From Mycobacterium pinniadriaticum (GTDB taxonomy: Bacteria > Actinomycetota > Actinomycetes > Mycobacteriales > Mycobacteriaceae), in NCBI RefSeq assembly GCF_026242045.1, contig NZ_JAPJDO010000005.1, positions 124,001 to 188,000 on the forward strand: a stretch of DNA of 64,000 nucleotides, given 5' to 3'. The notes beneath the pieces are model-generated. The model saw only the letters and a list, made by a program, of their open reading frames with translations. It did not search any database and was not told the origin of the DNA. Numbering within the stretch: position 1 is the first letter of the stretch; the number at the start of each line of letters is the position of its first letter. A program made the position numbers and the translations under genes. Shown here piece by piece: positions 11,604 to 22,035 of the stretch.

Positions 11604-13025
11604 TTGACAGACTCACTGACACCCGCGCTGACCCGCGCATCCTCACGGCTTGCGCCACCGGGGACCCCGGTCGTCAGCATCATCATCCACCTTGTCGTCT
11701 TCGTGCTGTGGATCACGCTCTTTTTGCTGGCTTTCGGCCGCGGCGGCGTCCTGGCCTGGTCGGTCGGCCTGGCCTATCTGGGATATGACGCCGCACTGCA
11801 GATCTTCACCGGTTGGCAGATCCGGCGGATCGGCCGCCCCGGCGCACCGGCGGCGGCCGGCACCGACCGGTTGACGCTGGCCGTCATCGTGGCCGCACGC
11901 AATGAGGTCGCCGTGCTGCCGGACACCCTTGCGGCCCTGCTCGGCCAGACTGACCCGCCCGACGAGATCGTCATAGCCGACGACGGGTCGACGGATGCCA
12001 CCGCCGAAATGCTGTGCCGTGAATACGGTTTCGTGGCGCCCCCGGTCACCCGGGCCGGTGGGCTGGTCCGGGTGGGGCCGACGGCGCTGCGGTGGCTGCG
12101 GTTGCCGCACGGGGGGAAATCGGCTGCCCTCAACGCCGGGCTGCTGCGCACGGGCGCCGACATCGTGCTCACCGTGGACGCCGACACCGTAGTGGAGAAG
12201 GAAGCGATCGGTGCTGTCCGACAAGCGTTCTCGCGCGAACCTCAACTGGTGGCCGTCACCGGGGTCATCACACCACGATGTCCGCCCACCGCATGGGGGC
12301 GCGCCATGCAGTGGTTTCAGACCTACGAATACATCCGCAATTTCCTGGGCCGTTACGCCTGGATGCGGGTGGGCTGCCTGCAATTGATCTCCGGGGCATT
12401 CGCGGGCTTTCGCCGCGAGGCCGTCACCGACGTCGGCGGTTTCGACGACGCCTGCCTGGTCGAGGACTACGAACTGGTGGCCCGGATGCGCCGCTTCGCC
12501 GGTGAGCGCCGGCTGGACTGGCGGTTTCGAGTGCTCGGCGATGCGCAGGCGCACACCGAGGCGCCGGCCTCGATAACGGCGTTCCTCCGGCAGCGTCGCC
12601 GCTGGTTCGGCGGTTTCCTGCAGACCCACTGGTGGTACCGCGGCATGGTCGGTGATTCCCGGCTGGGCCGGCTGGGGACCGTCATGTTGCCGGTCAAGGC
12701 CATCGATACGGTGGCACCGCTGTACGGGCTGACCGCTTTCGGGCTGCTGATCTACTTCCTGGCGACCCGGCACGTCGCCGTGCTGGCCCCGGTGCTGATG
12801 GTCATCGTGGGCAAGCTCGCCATCGACATGGCATTTTGGGTGTGGGCGCTGCGCCACTACCGTCGATGGGTGGGTGATCCCGGCCGGGCCAGCCTGCCCG
12901 CCGCGGCCGTCGCGCTGGTGATCGAACCGGTGACGTTCACCTTGCTGCTGCACACCGGGGCGGTGCTGGGCTGGACGGCCTTCCTAGGCGGCGTCCACCG
13001 CTGGGGGCCGCAGACCAGGGGCTAG
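11604..13025 (+). CDS. Family 2 glycosyltransferase, membrane processive type
   Basis: The 473-aa protein has an N-terminal membrane helix, a cytoplasmic GT2 catalytic domain and three to four C-terminal helices, the layout of IcaA/PgaC-like synthases. Visible catalytic elements are the nucleotide-binding IADDGSTD, the metal-binding TVDADT, the VEDYEL acid/base region and QRRRW (the QxxRW motif). It should extend a beta-linked polysaccharide or glycosylate a membrane acceptor from a sugar nucleotide; the sugar cannot be read from sequence. The start is uncertain: TTG 11604 fits a -10 element, whereas the frame is open back to 11526, overlapping the MOSC start. Its stop TAG is part of the -10 of the next gene. 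Confidence 0.85.
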   Translation: MTDSLTPALTRASSRLAPPGTPVVSIIIHLVVFVLWITLFLLAFGRGGVLAWSVGLAYLGYDAALQIFTGWQIRRIGRPGAPAAAGTDRLTLAVIVAARNEVAVLPDTLAALLGQTDPPDEIVIADDGSTDATAEMLCREYGFVAPPVTRAGGLVRVGPTALRWLRLPHGGKSAALNAGLLRTGADIVLTVDADTVVEKEAIGAVRQAFSREPQLVAVTGVITPRCPPTAWGRAMQWFQTYEYIRNFLGRYAWMRVGCLQLISGAFAGFRREAVTDVGGFDDACLVEDYELVARMRRFAGERRLDWRFRVLGDAQAHTEAPASITAFLRQRRRWFGGFLQTHWWYRGMVGDSRLGRLGTVMLPVKAIDTVAPLYGLTAFGLLIYFLATRHVAVLAPVLMVIVGKLAIDMAFWVWALRHYRRWVGDPGRASLPAAAVALVIEPVTFTLLLHTGAVLGWTAFLGGVHRWGPQTRG

Positions 13026-13028
13026 CGT
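13023..13028 (+). promoter_or_regulatory. -10 hexamer overlapping the glycosyltransferase stop codon
   Basis: TAGCGT contains the upstream TAG stop (13023-13025) and lies seven bases before the ATG at 13036, so the downstream gene may be leaderless. Confidence 0.5.
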
Positions 13029-13035
13029 TTGTGCC

Positions 13036-13806
13036 ATGCCCGGTGGTGAGGTTCTGCGCGTCGGCGCGGCATTCCCCGACCCGCCGTTCAACTCCGCTGG
13101 GTCCATCCCCGGGTCGCTTCGCTCCTGCCCACCGGAAGACTCGGGACTGGACATCGATCTCATGACGGCCATCGCCGAGCAGCTGGGCGCCGAGGCGCGG
13201 TTCGTCCGCTACGAGGGCCGCGACTTCAACGGCATCTTCGACGCGCTGGACTCCGGTGACTTCGACTGCGTCGCCTCGGGCACCACCATCACCGGCTCGC
13301 GCGCCCTCAAAGCCGCGTTCTGCGACCCCTACCTGATTTCGGGTCAGGCACTGGCCGTCGACACCGGCCGGTTGCCCGATGTCCGGTCGATCGACGATCT
13401 CGACGGCCTGACGATCGGGGTGCAGCAGGGCAACACCAGCCAGCCCATCGCCAACCGGTTGCTCGCCGACGGGAAGGTCGCCCGGATCCGGGTCTACGAC
13501 TACGGGGGCATCCGCGGCGCCTTGCGGGATCTGTCCACCGGCCGTTGCGACGCGTTCATGAAGCTCGGCCCGGTGCTGAGTCTTCTCGCGTCCGCGGCCC
13601 CCGGAGTCGCGGTGGTCCAGCGTGGCATCACCACCGAGAAGATCGCGATCGCGGTGCCCACCTCCGACACCGCGCTGCTGGGCCGGATCAACGTCGCGCA
13701 GGCAACCCTCGAGGAGGACGGAACGTTGCCCGCGATCCGGGAACGCTGGACCGGATCGCCCCTCGTGGACCAGAGCGGTCCCCAGGCAGGGGGGCCATCC
13801 GGGTGA
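13036..13806 (+). CDS. Family 3 solute-binding-like protein without signal peptide
   Basis: The 256-aa protein resembles periplasmic amino-acid-binding proteins: EVLRVGAAFPDPPFN at the start, GLDIDLMTAIAEQLG, ASGTTITGSRALKAAFCDPYLISGQAL, the hinge segment GLTIGVQQGNTSQ and a C-terminal LPAIRERWTG. It begins directly with the binding fold and has no signal peptide or lipobox, and no ABC permease or ATPase gene is adjacent. It may therefore act in the cytoplasm as a ligand sensor or binding protein, or be exported by another route. ATG 13036 is supported by a leaderless -10. The glycosyltransferase ends ten bases upstream. Confidence 0.8.
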   Translation: MPGGEVLRVGAAFPDPPFNSAGSIPGSLRSCPPEDSGLDIDLMTAIAEQLGAEARFVRYEGRDFNGIFDALDSGDFDCVASGTTITGSRALKAAFCDPYLISGQALAVDTGRLPDVRSIDDLDGLTIGVQQGNTSQPIANRLLADGKVARIRVYDYGGIRGALRDLSTGRCDAFMKLGPVLSLLASAAPGVAVVQRGITTEKIAIAVPTSDTALLGRINVAQATLEEDGTLPAIRERWTGSPLVDQSGPQAGGPSG

Positions 13807-13846
13807 GTGTCCAACCGGTCGCGCGCACCGGTCTGTGCGCCACTAG

Positions 13847-14908
<1,062 letters not shown>

Positions 14909-14913
14909 CTGCG

Positions 14914-16137
14914 ATGGCTGTCAAGACGCTCGCCGACCTGTTGGCCGAGGGTGTTGAAGGTCGGGGTGTCCTGGTGCGCTCCGACCTGAACGTCCCGCTC
15001 GAATACCTGGACGGCAACATCGCCCGAATTTCTGACCCGGGACGCATCATCGCCTCGGTCCCGACGCTGAAGGCGCTGGCTGACGCCGGGGCCAAGGTCG
15101 TGGTGACCGCACACCTGGGCCGGCCGAAGGGCGGACCTGACCCGAAGTTCTCGCTGGCACCGGTGGCCGCCGCGCTGGGGGAGAAGTTGGGCCGGCACGT
15201 CCAGCTGGCCGGTGATGTGGTCGGCACCGACGCCCTGGCCCGTGCCGAGGGGTTGACCGACGGCGACATCCTGCTGCTGGAGAACATCCGGTTCGACCCC
15301 CGGGAGACCAGTAAGGACAACAGCGAGCGGTTGGCGCTGGCCAAGGCGCTGGTCGAATTGGTCGGTGAGGATGGCGCTTTCGTTTCGGACGGCTTCGGTG
15401 TCGTGCACCGCAAGCAGGCCTCGGTGTACGACGTCGCGACCCTGCTGCCGCACTACGCGGGCACGCTGGTGGCCGCGGAGGTCAAGGTCCTCGAGCAACT
15501 GACCAGCTCGACCGAGCGGCCCTACGCCGTGGTGCTGGGTGGGTCGAAGGTGTCCGACAAGCTGGCCGTCATCGAGAATCTCGCCACCAAGGCCGACAGC
15601 CTCATCATCGGTGGCGGCATGTGCTTCACCTTCCTCGCGGCGCAGGGGGTCTCGGTGGGCACGTCGCTGCTGCAGGAGGAGATGATCGACACCTGTCGCC
15701 AGTTGCTGGAAACTTACGGTGACGTGATCCACCTGCCGGTGGACATTGTCGTGGCCGAGAAGTTCTCAGCCGATTCGACACCGGAAACTGTTGCTGCCGA
15801 CCGGATTCCGGAGGGCAAGATGGGTCTGGACATCGGCCCGGAGTCGGTGAAGCGGTTCACCACGCTGCTGTCCAACGCCCGCACCATCTTCTGGAACGGG
15901 CCGATGGGTGTGTTCGAGTTCCCGGCGTTCGCCGCGGGGACCAAGGGCGTGGCCGAGGCCATCGTCGCCGCCACTGCCAAGGGGGCGTTCAGTGTTGTCG
16001 GCGGCGGCGATTCGGCGGCCGCGGTGCGCCAGTTGGGGCTGCCCGAGGACGGTTTCTCGCACATTTCCACCGGCGGCGGTGCATCGCTGGAATACCTTGA
16101 GGGCAAAGTGCTGCCCGGCATTGAGATACTTCAGTAA
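14914..16137 (+). CDS. pgk: Phosphoglycerate kinase
   Basis: PGK transfers phosphate from 1,3-bisphosphoglycerate to ADP. The 407-aa two-domain enzyme shows the N-terminal substrate site VRSDLNVPL and the basic patch [10 protein letters not shown]. It also shows the nucleotide domain with [11 protein letters not shown] and the C-terminal [15 protein letters not shown]. The frame is open upstream inside gap, but ATG 14914 (MAVKTLADL) begins the family-conserved sequence. It lies between gap (five bases) and tpiA (15 bases), consistent with one message. Confidence 0.97.
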   Translation: MAVKTLADLLAEGVEGRGVLVRSDLNVPLEYLDGNIARISDPGRIIASVPTLKALADAGAKVVVTAHLGRPKGGPDPKFSLAPVAAALGEKLGRHVQLAGDVVGTDALARAEGLTDGDILLLENIRFDPRETSKDNSERLALAKALVELVGEDGAFVSDGFGVVHRKQASVYDVATLLPHYAGTLVAAEVKVLEQLTSSTERPYAVVLGGSKVSDKLAVIENLATKADSLIIGGGMCFTFLAAQGVSVGTSLLQEEMIDTCRQLLETYGDVIHLPVDIVVAEKFSADSTPETVAADRIPEGKMGLDIGPESVKRFTTLLSNARTIFWNGPMGVFEFPAFAAGTKGVAEAIVAATAKGAFSVVGGGDSAAAVRQLGLPEDGFSHISTGGGASLEYLEGKVLPGIEILQ

Positions 16138-16152
16138 TCCTTAAGGAGTCGT

Positions 16153-16938
16153 GTGTCCCGTAAACCGCTGATCGCGGGCAACTGGAAGATGAACCTCAAC
16201 CACTTCGAGGCCATCGCGCTCGTCCAGAAGATCGCGTTCTCGTTGCCCGACAAGTACTTCGACAAGGTCGACGTCACGGTGATCCCGCCGTTCACCGATC
16301 TGCGCAGTGTGCAGACGCTGGTCGACGGCGACAAGCTGCGGCTGACCTATGGCGCGCAGGACCTGTCCCAGCACGATTCGGGCGCCTACACCGGCGACAT
16401 CAGCGGCGCGTTCCTGGCGAAACTGGGCTGCACGTTCGTGGTCGTCGGGCACTCCGAGCGCCGCACCTATCACCACGAGGACGACGCGGTGGTCGCCGAG
16501 AAGGCCGGCGCCGCGTTCCGGCACGGGCTGGTCCCGATCGTGTGCATCGGCGAGCAGCTCGAGGTGCGCGAGGCCGGCAACCACGTCGAGTTCAACGTGA
16601 CCTCGTTGCGTGGCTCGCTGGCCGGGCTGACCAAGGAGCAGCTGGCCGACGTGGTGATCGCCTACGAGCCGGTGTGGGCGATCGGCACCGGCCGGGTGGC
16701 CAGCGCCGCCGACGCGCAGGAAGTGTGCGCCGCGATCCGTGCCGAGTTGGCCGAGATGGCGTCACCGGACATCGCGGCAGGTATCCGGGTGCTCTACGGC
16801 GGCTCGGTGAACGCCAAGAACGTGGGCGAGATCGTCGCGCAGACGGATGTCGACGGTGCGCTGGTCGGCGGGGCATCGCTGGACGGGGAGCAGTTCGCCA
16901 CGCTCTCGGCGATCGCCGCAGGTGGGCCGCTTCCCTGA
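16153..16938 (+). CDS. tpiA: Triosephosphate isomerase
   Basis: TPI interconverts dihydroxyacetone phosphate and glyceraldehyde-3-phosphate. The 261-aa TIM barrel shows the N-terminal GNWKMN with the catalytic Lys, the VVGHSERR histidine motif, the [11 protein letters not shown] glutamate and phosphate-loop region, and [10 protein letters not shown]. The GTG start follows an AAGGAG ribosome site. It closes the gap-pgk-tpiA glycolytic run; secG follows after 30 bases with its own -10 candidate. Confidence 0.98.
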   Translation: MSRKPLIAGNWKMNLNHFEAIALVQKIAFSLPDKYFDKVDVTVIPPFTDLRSVQTLVDGDKLRLTYGAQDLSQHDSGAYTGDISGAFLAKLGCTFVVVGHSERRTYHHEDDAVVAEKAGAAFRHGLVPIVCIGEQLEVREAGNHVEFNVTSLRGSLAGLTKEQLADVVIAYEPVWAIGTGRVASAADAQEVCAAIRAELAEMASPDIAAGIRVLYGGSVNAKNVGEIVAQTDVDGALVGGASLDGEQFATLSAIAAGGPLP

Positions 16939-16955
16939 CCAGGCCGCGGACCGGG

Positions 16956-16961
16956 TAGTCT
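16956..16961 (+). promoter_or_regulatory. -10 hexamer of leaderless secG promoter
   Basis: TAGTCT is followed by seven bases and the secG ATG at 16969, suggesting secG has its own leaderless transcript in addition to read-through from tpiA. Confidence 0.5.
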
Positions 16962-16968
16962 GGTCGCC

Positions 16969-17202
16969 ATGGTTTTGGCTCTGCAGATCATCCTGGTCGT
17001 CACCAGCGTGCTGGTGGTGTTGCTGGTGCTGTTGCACCGCGCCAAGGGTGGCGGCCTGTCGACGCTGTTCGGCGGTGGTGTGCAGTCCAGCCTGTCCGGG
17101 TCGACCGTGGTGGAGAAGAACCTCGACCGCCTCACGCTGTTCGTCACCGGAATCTGGGTGGTGTCCATCGTCGGCATGGCGCTGCAGATCAAGTACAGCT
17201 GA
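16969..17202 (+). CDS. secG: Preprotein translocase subunit SecG
   Basis: SecG is the small non-essential subunit of the SecYEG protein channel. The 77-aa protein has two membrane helices (about 2-22 and 54-72) separated by a Gly/Ser-rich loop with HRAKGGGLSTLFGGG, the family's typical sequence. It lies next to tpiA, the usual actinobacterial location. The 3' end faces the HNH gene with 16 bp between them. Confidence 0.95.
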   Translation: MVLALQIILVVTSVLVVLLVLLHRAKGGGLSTLFGGGVQSSLSGSTVVEKNLDRLTLFVTGIWVVSIVGMALQIKYS

Positions 17203-17218
17203 CGCCTGGCCCCACCCG

Positions 17219-18556
17219 TCATCGCGGCGGCTCGCCGTCGTCATTGAGCAACCGCTCCGGATGGTGCGCATCGTTCACGCGCGGGGGAGCGATTCCGTCG
17301 CTCCAGGCAAGGCGGCCGTTCTCGGTGACGGTCGTCGTGTACCTACCCTCGGTCGCCATCATGTGGTCACACGCGCAGCCGAAGTAGAGGTTGTCCGCAT
17401 CGGTGCGGCCGCCCTCGCTCCACGGCAGCGCGTGATGTATCTCGGAGTGGTAGCCCGGTTCGAAACAGTTCGGTTTGGTGCAGCCGCGATCCCGGGCGTA
17501 GCAGATGATCCGATGGTCGGCTGTCGCAAGGCGTTTGGCGCGCCCCAGATACAGCGGTCGGTCGGAGTGATCGTCGAACACTGCCAGGTAGTGGACCGCT
17601 TCGCGGGCCATCCGGATGAGATCGCGCATCGGCAGCCGCCCGGCCCCGCCGGTGCGGGCCCAGCCTGCGGCCTGTTCCAGTTCGCCAAGCGTCGTCGTCA
17701 CCACCACGGTTACCGGTAGCCCGCGGTGCTGCCCCAGTGTCCGAGATTCCACCGCAGCCTTGAGCCCCAGCTTCAGCCCGTCGTGGCAGCGCTGCTCGGG
17801 GGTGCGGGTGTCGCGCTCATCGGTGTCGTCGGCCAGATGCCGTCCCGGCCGGACCGCGGCCGCCACCGCCTCGAGATAGGTGCGGGCCTCCGGATCCAGC
17901 CAGCCTGATAGGCGGCTCATCCCGTCCGGTCCTTGCCGGCCCAGCACCAGTCCGCGGCGTCGCGCGCGGTCCTCGTCGGTGAACATGCCGTCCGGATTCA
18001 GGCAATCGCCGATCGCAATCCCGATCTCGGTGACGAACTGCGAATCCTGTTTGCGTGCATGGCGAACCAGTGCACGTTCGGCGGCCTCGCGGTCGGCCGG
18101 TGCCACCGCCGAGGGCAGTCTGTCCAACGCGCGGCACACCGCGGCGATGTGATCCTCGCCGACCTCGCCGGCCTCGACGGCGTCCGCCAGCGCGGGGAGC
18201 TCCGGCGCCAGCGGTGGCCCGCTCAGCGACCGGCGGGCCCGGATCCGGGACGCCACCCGGAACCGCCGCTTGACCTCGCCGGCGGTCAGTCGCAGTCGAC
18301 TGGACAGCACCTCGCGGACCTTCACGCCGGCCGGCCGCACCGCACTGTCGACCGGTTCGGCGATCTCGCCGAACAGTCGGTAGGACAGACCCCGATTCGT
18401 CCGGTGCTGCCTCTCCAGGCGCTCGGCCACCTCGATCCGAAACGCATTCCCGACCAGATCCGTACCCACCGCCCGCAGCCGGTCGTAGGCAGCGTCGACC
18501 GCGTCGAGCTCGGCGCGCACCAGGCGGTGCGCCTCGTCGGCGGTCAGCGGTCCCAT
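17219..18556 (-). CDS. 13E12-repeat family HNH endonuclease-like protein
   Basis: The 445-aa protein has the DUF222 helical region of the mycobacterial REP13E12 family (about 1-320), followed by a C-terminal HNH domain. In that domain ICYARDRGCTKPNC, EIHHALPWSEGG and DNLYFGC supply the metal cysteines and the HNH histidines. These proteins occur in many copies per mycobacterial genome and are taken to be nucleases of unclear role, in part linked to mobile DNA. The frame is open upstream, but ATG 18556 follows a GTGGAG ribosome site and begins MGPLTADEAH. A near-consensus SOS box lies 13 bp before the start, so DNA-damage control is likely. Confidence 0.9.
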   Translation of the reverse strand: MGPLTADEAHRLVRAELDAVDAAYDRLRAVGTDLVGNAFRIEVAERLERQHRTNRGLSYRLFGEIAEPVDSAVRPAGVKVREVLSSRLRLTAGEVKRRFRVASRIRARRSLSGPPLAPELPALADAVEAGEVGEDHIAAVCRALDRLPSAVAPADREAAERALVRHARKQDSQFVTEIGIAIGDCLNPDGMFTDEDRARRRGLVLGRQGPDGMSRLSGWLDPEARTYLEAVAAAVRPGRHLADDTDERDTRTPEQRCHDGLKLGLKAAVESRTLGQHRGLPVTVVVTTTLGELEQAAGWARTGGAGRLPMRDLIRMAREAVHYLAVFDDHSDRPLYLGRAKRLATADHRIICYARDRGCTKPNCFEPGYHSEIHHALPWSEGGRTDADNLYFGCACDHMMATEGRYTTTVTENGRLAWSDGIAPPRVNDAHHPERLLNDDGEPPR

Positions 18557-18568
18557 CACTCCACGGTA

Positions 18569-18584
18569 TAGAACAAGTGTTCGA
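18569..18584 (-). promoter_or_regulatory. SOS box (LexA operator)
   Basis: On the minus strand the sequence is TCGAACACTTGTTCTA. The mycobacterial LexA consensus is TCGAAC-N4-GTTCGA, matched at 11 of 12 fixed positions. It sits just upstream of the HNH gene. Confidence 0.8.
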
Positions 18585-18686
18585 GCGTTGGGGGCCGAAG
18601 GCCCGCGTGTGGATGAATCCTGATCTGTGGACAACCCCACGACCTCTCGGCCTGCGGGTCTAACCCGGCACCCCGATACTTGAGGA

Positions 18687-21482
18687 ATGGCTGAAGTCCC
18701 GGAAACCTCCCTGGAGCCGATCGGCGCGGTCACCCGCACCCAGCTGGGGCGGGAGGCCACCGAGCCGATGCGCGAGGACATCCGCCTGCTGGGGGCGATT
18801 CTCGGCGACACGGTGCGGGAGCAGAACGGCGATGAGGTTTTCGAGCTCGTCGAGCGGGCCCGCGTCGAATCGTTCCGGGTGCGCCGGTCGGAAATCAACC
18901 GGTCCGAATTGGCGATGCTGTTCGACGGTATCGACATCCATCAGGCCATCCCGGTGATCCGGGCGTTCAGTCACTTCGCGCTGCTTGCCAACGTCGCCGA
19001 GGACATTCACCGCGAACGCCGCCGGGCGATTCACGTCGCTGCCGGGGAACCGCCGCAGGACAGCACCCTGGCCGCCACCTACGGCAAGCTCGATTCCGCG
19101 CGGCTGGATGCGGGCACCGTTGCCGACGCGCTGCGCGGGGCACTGGTGTCGCCGGTGATCACCGCCCACCCGACCGAGACTCGCCGTCGCACGGTGTTCG
19201 ACACCCAGCACCGCATCACCCAACTGATGCGGTTGCGCCTGCACGGGCAGGGCGAAACCGAGGACGGCCGGCCGGTCGAAACGGAGCTGCGCCGGCAAAT
19301 CCTCACGCTGTGGCAGACCGCGCTGATCCGGTTGTCCCGGTTGAAGATTCAAGACGAAATCGCGGTCGGGCTGCGGTACTACCCGGCGGCGTTCTTCGAG
19401 GTGATCCCGAAGGTGAACGCCGGGGTGCGCGACGCGCTTCGGGCCCGCTGGCCGGGTACCGAACTGCTGGCCGAGCCGATCCTGCGGCCGGGCTCGTGGA
19501 TCGGCGGCGACCGCGACGGCAATCCGAACGTCACCGCCGAGGTGGTCCGGCTGGCCACCGGAAGCGCCGCCTACACCGCGCTCGGGCACTACCTCGCCGA
19601 ACTGACCCAGCTCGAGCAGGAGCTGTCGATGTCGGCGCGTCTGGTCAAGACCACCGGCGAGCTGCTCATCCTGGCCGAGGCCTGCAACGAGCAGGCCCGG
19701 CTGGACGAGCCCTATCGGCGTGCCCTGCGCGTGGTGCACGCCCGGCTGACGGCCACCGGGCAGGACGTCTTGGACCGCATGCCCGAACACACCCTCGATC
19801 TCGGGTTGCCGTCGTATCAGACACCGGCGGAGTTGCTGGCCGACCTCGATGTGATCGATGCTTCCTTGCGCGCGAACGGCAGCGCACTGCTGGCCGACGA
19901 TCGGCTGGCCCGGCTGCGGGATGCCGTGGACGTCTTCGGATTTCACCTCAGCGGCCTGGACATGCGGCAGAACTCCGAGATGCACGAGCAGGTGGTCGCC
20001 GAACTGCTGTCCTGGGCCGGGGTGCATCCCGACTATGCGTCGCTGTCGGAGCCCGAGCGCGTTGAGCTGCTGGTGTCCGAGCTGGCCACCCGGCGCCCAT
20101 TGGTCCGCGACGACTCCGAGCTCTCGGAGTTGGCCCGCAAGGAACTCGACATCGTCTTCGCGGCCGCCCGCGCGGTCCGGGTGTTCGGTCCGGCGGCGGT
20201 GCCCAATTACATCATCTCGATGTGCCAGTCCGTCTCGGACATGCTGGAAGCCGCGATCCTGCTCAAAGAAGCCGGGCTGCTGGATGTTTCGGACGAGCGG
20301 GTCTACGCACCGGTGGGGATCGTCCCGCTTTTCGAGACGATCGACGATTTGCAGCGCGGATCGTCGATCCTGGAGTCGGTGCTGGACCTTCCGCTCTACC
20401 GCGCGATGGTGCACGCACGGGGGGAGAGCCAGGAGGTCATGCTCGGCTACTCCGACTCCAACAAGGACGGCGGATACCTGGCCGCCAACTGGGCGCTGTA
20501 CCGGGCTGAACTGGACCTGGTGGAGTCGGCCCGCAAAACCGGCATCCGATTGCGGCTGTTCCACGGCCGCGGCGGAACGGTCGGCCGGGGCGGGGGGCCG
20601 AGCTATGACGCCATCCTGGCCCAGCCGCCGGGGGCGGTGAACGGGTCACTGCGCCTGACCGAGCAGGGCGAGATCATCGCGGCCAAGTACGCCGAGCCGC
20701 GCATCGCCCATCGCAACCTCGAGACGTTGTTGGCCGCCACCCTGGAGTCGACCCTGCTGGATGTGGAAGGGCTCGGCGACGCAGCCGGTCCGGCCTACCA
20801 GGTGCTCGACGACCTCGCCGCCCGCGCTCAGCGCGCCTACGCCGAATTGGTGCACGAGACACCGGGTTTCGTCGAGTATTTCAAGGCGTCCACTCCGGTC
20901 AGCGAGATCGGCTCGCTCAACATCGGCAGCCGGCCCACGTCGCGTAAACCGACCACCTCGATCGCCGACCTGCGCGCTATCCCGTGGGTGCTGGCCTGGA
21001 GCCAGTCGAGGGTCATGCTGCCCGGCTGGTACGGCACCGGCACCGCATTCGAGGAGTGGATCGCCGAGGGGGACGGCCGCCTCGAGGTGCTGCAGGATCT
21101 CTACGAGAAGTGGCCGTTCTTCGCCACCGTGCTGTCCAACATGGCGCAGGTACTGGCCAAGTCCGATATGGGGCTGGCCGCACGGTACTCGGAGTTGGTC
21201 GGTGACGAGGAGTTGCGGCGCCGGGTGTTCGACAAAATCGTCGCCGAACACGATCGCACCATCCGGATGCACAAGCTGATCACCAAGCAGGACGATCTGC
21301 TCGCCGACAACCCGGCGCTGGCCCGCTCGGTGTTCAACCGGTTCCCCTACCTGGAGCCGCTGAACCACCTCCAGGTCGAACTGCTGCGTCGCTACCGATC
21401 CGGCGACGAAGAGGAATTGGTGCAGCGCGGCATTCTCTTGACGATGAGCGGCCTGGCCTCGGCGCTGCGCAACAGCGGGTAG
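18687..21482 (+). CDS. ppc: Phosphoenolpyruvate carboxylase
   Basis: PEPC carboxylates PEP with bicarbonate to oxaloacetate, an anaplerotic step. The 931-aa protein is full length. The catalytic histidine region [10 protein letters not shown] is near residue 155, and the PEP-binding [15 protein letters not shown] is near 620. The conserved C terminus ends [12 protein letters not shown] 18687 is preceded by GAGGA, and GATACT lies six bases before it as a possible leaderless -10. It forms a metabolic neighbourhood with glycolytic genes on one side and the pentose phosphate block on the other. Long antisense frames are GC-driven shadows. Confidence 0.97.
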   Translation: MAEVPETSLEPIGAVTRTQLGREATEPMREDIRLLGAILGDTVREQNGDEVFELVERARVESFRVRRSEINRSELAMLFDGIDIHQAIPVIRAFSHFALLANVAEDIHRERRRAIHVAAGEPPQDSTLAATYGKLDSARLDAGTVADALRGALVSPVITAHPTETRRRTVFDTQHRITQLMRLRLHGQGETEDGRPVETELRRQILTLWQTALIRLSRLKIQDEIAVGLRYYPAAFFEVIPKVNAGVRDALRARWPGTELLAEPILRPGSWIGGDRDGNPNVTAEVVRLATGSAAYTALGHYLAELTQLEQELSMSARLVKTTGELLILAEACNEQARLDEPYRRALRVVHARLTATGQDVLDRMPEHTLDLGLPSYQTPAELLADLDVIDASLRANGSALLADDRLARLRDAVDVFGFHLSGLDMRQNSEMHEQVVAELLSWAGVHPDYASLSEPERVELLVSELATRRPLVRDDSELSELARKELDIVFAAARAVRVFGPAAVPNYIISMCQSVSDMLEAAILLKEAGLLDVSDERVYAPVGIVPLFETIDDLQRGSSILESVLDLPLYRAMVHARGESQEVMLGYSDSNKDGGYLAANWALYRAELDLVESARKTGIRLRLFHGRGGTVGRGGGPSYDAILAQPPGAVNGSLRLTEQGEIIAAKYAEPRIAHRNLETLLAATLESTLLDVEGLGDAAGPAYQVLDDLAARAQRAYAELVHETPGFVEYFKASTPVSEIGSLNIGSRPTSRKPTTSIADLRAIPWVLAWSQSRVMLPGWYGTGTAFEEWIAEGDGRLEVLQDLYEKWPFFATVLSNMAQVLAKSDMGLAARYSELVGDEELRRRVFDKIVAEHDRTIRMHKLITKQDDLLADNPALARSVFNRFPYLEPLNHLQVELLRRYRSGDEEELVQRGILLTMSGLASALRNSG

Positions 21483-21644
21483 GGAACCGAATCGACGCCC
21501 GGCGCGTCAGACCCGCTATGACACAACCCGATTGCTCACTGGAGAACACCGCCGAGCTGATCGGCCCGCTGCCCGCGGTTGCCCCGCCCGTGCTGGCCGA
21601 TTGGGATGTCGCCAACCCCGACGACGGGTGGTGGTGACCGGCGG

Positions 21645-22031
21645 CTAACGGCCCCCGCGGCGCACCGCGTTGACCACCCCGCGCACCGCGGACTCTGTCG
21701 CCGCCAGCGGCGAGATCACCGCCTCGCCGATGCCCACGATGCGCTCGATACGGTCGACGATTCCTTCCATCCGCTCGACGACCGCATTGAGCCTGGGTGC
21801 CAGTTCGTCGATGCGGGTCAGGGTGGAGTTGAACACCCCCAGCGTCTCCTCGAAGTACTCAAGGGTGCCGTTCATCCCGCTCATCGTCTTGTTGAGGTCG
21901 GTGAGGGCATCGCTCATCCCGGCCAGGATGGTGTCGAGTTGATCGACGGTGACGTCGGCGTTGAGGGCGGCCTGGGCCAGCGTCTTGATCCGATCGCGAC
22001 CGGTGCGTGGTGCCGGCGTCTTGTCCACCAT
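21645..22031 (-). CDS. Small helical protein (Rv1444c-like)
   Basis: The 128-aa protein is almost wholly alpha-helical in character, with long amphipathic stretches and hydrophobic residues at heptad-like spacing (VDQLDTILAGMSDALTDLN and RIDELAPRLNAVVERMEGIV), suggesting a coiled coil. It has no membrane helix, catalytic motif or cysteine. ATG 22031 (MVDKTPAPRTG) lies four bases after the pgl stop, so it is the last gene of the tkt-tal-zwf-opcA-pgl run. The same position is held by Rv1444c in M. tuberculosis. I do not know its function; linkage suggests a role with the pentose phosphate enzymes. Confidence 0.8.
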   Translation of the reverse strand: MVDKTPAPRTGRDRIKTLAQAALNADVTVDQLDTILAGMSDALTDLNKTMSGMNGTLEYFEETLGVFNSTLTRIDELAPRLNAVVERMEGIVDRIERIVGIGEAVISPLAATESAVRGVVNAVRRGGR

Positions 22032-22035
22032 GGGG

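Noticed and set aside
17219..18556. HNH gene as an intact mobile element such as a homing endonuclease or insertion sequence
   Set aside because: No terminal repeats, target duplication or transposase were seen; only the 13E12 family and SOS box can be supported.
18660..20564. 634-codon minus-strand frame opposite ppc
   Set aside because: It is fully antisense to a well-conserved gene, has biased composition rich in Gln, Arg, Val and Gly, no family motif and no start signal; it is a GC-driven shadow.
21518..21637. 39-codon acidic frame (MTQPDCSLEN... DDGWW) between ppc and the Rv1444c-like gene
   Set aside because: No ribosome site or -10 is seen, and such short frames are common by chance; it would need conservation in relatives to be accepted.
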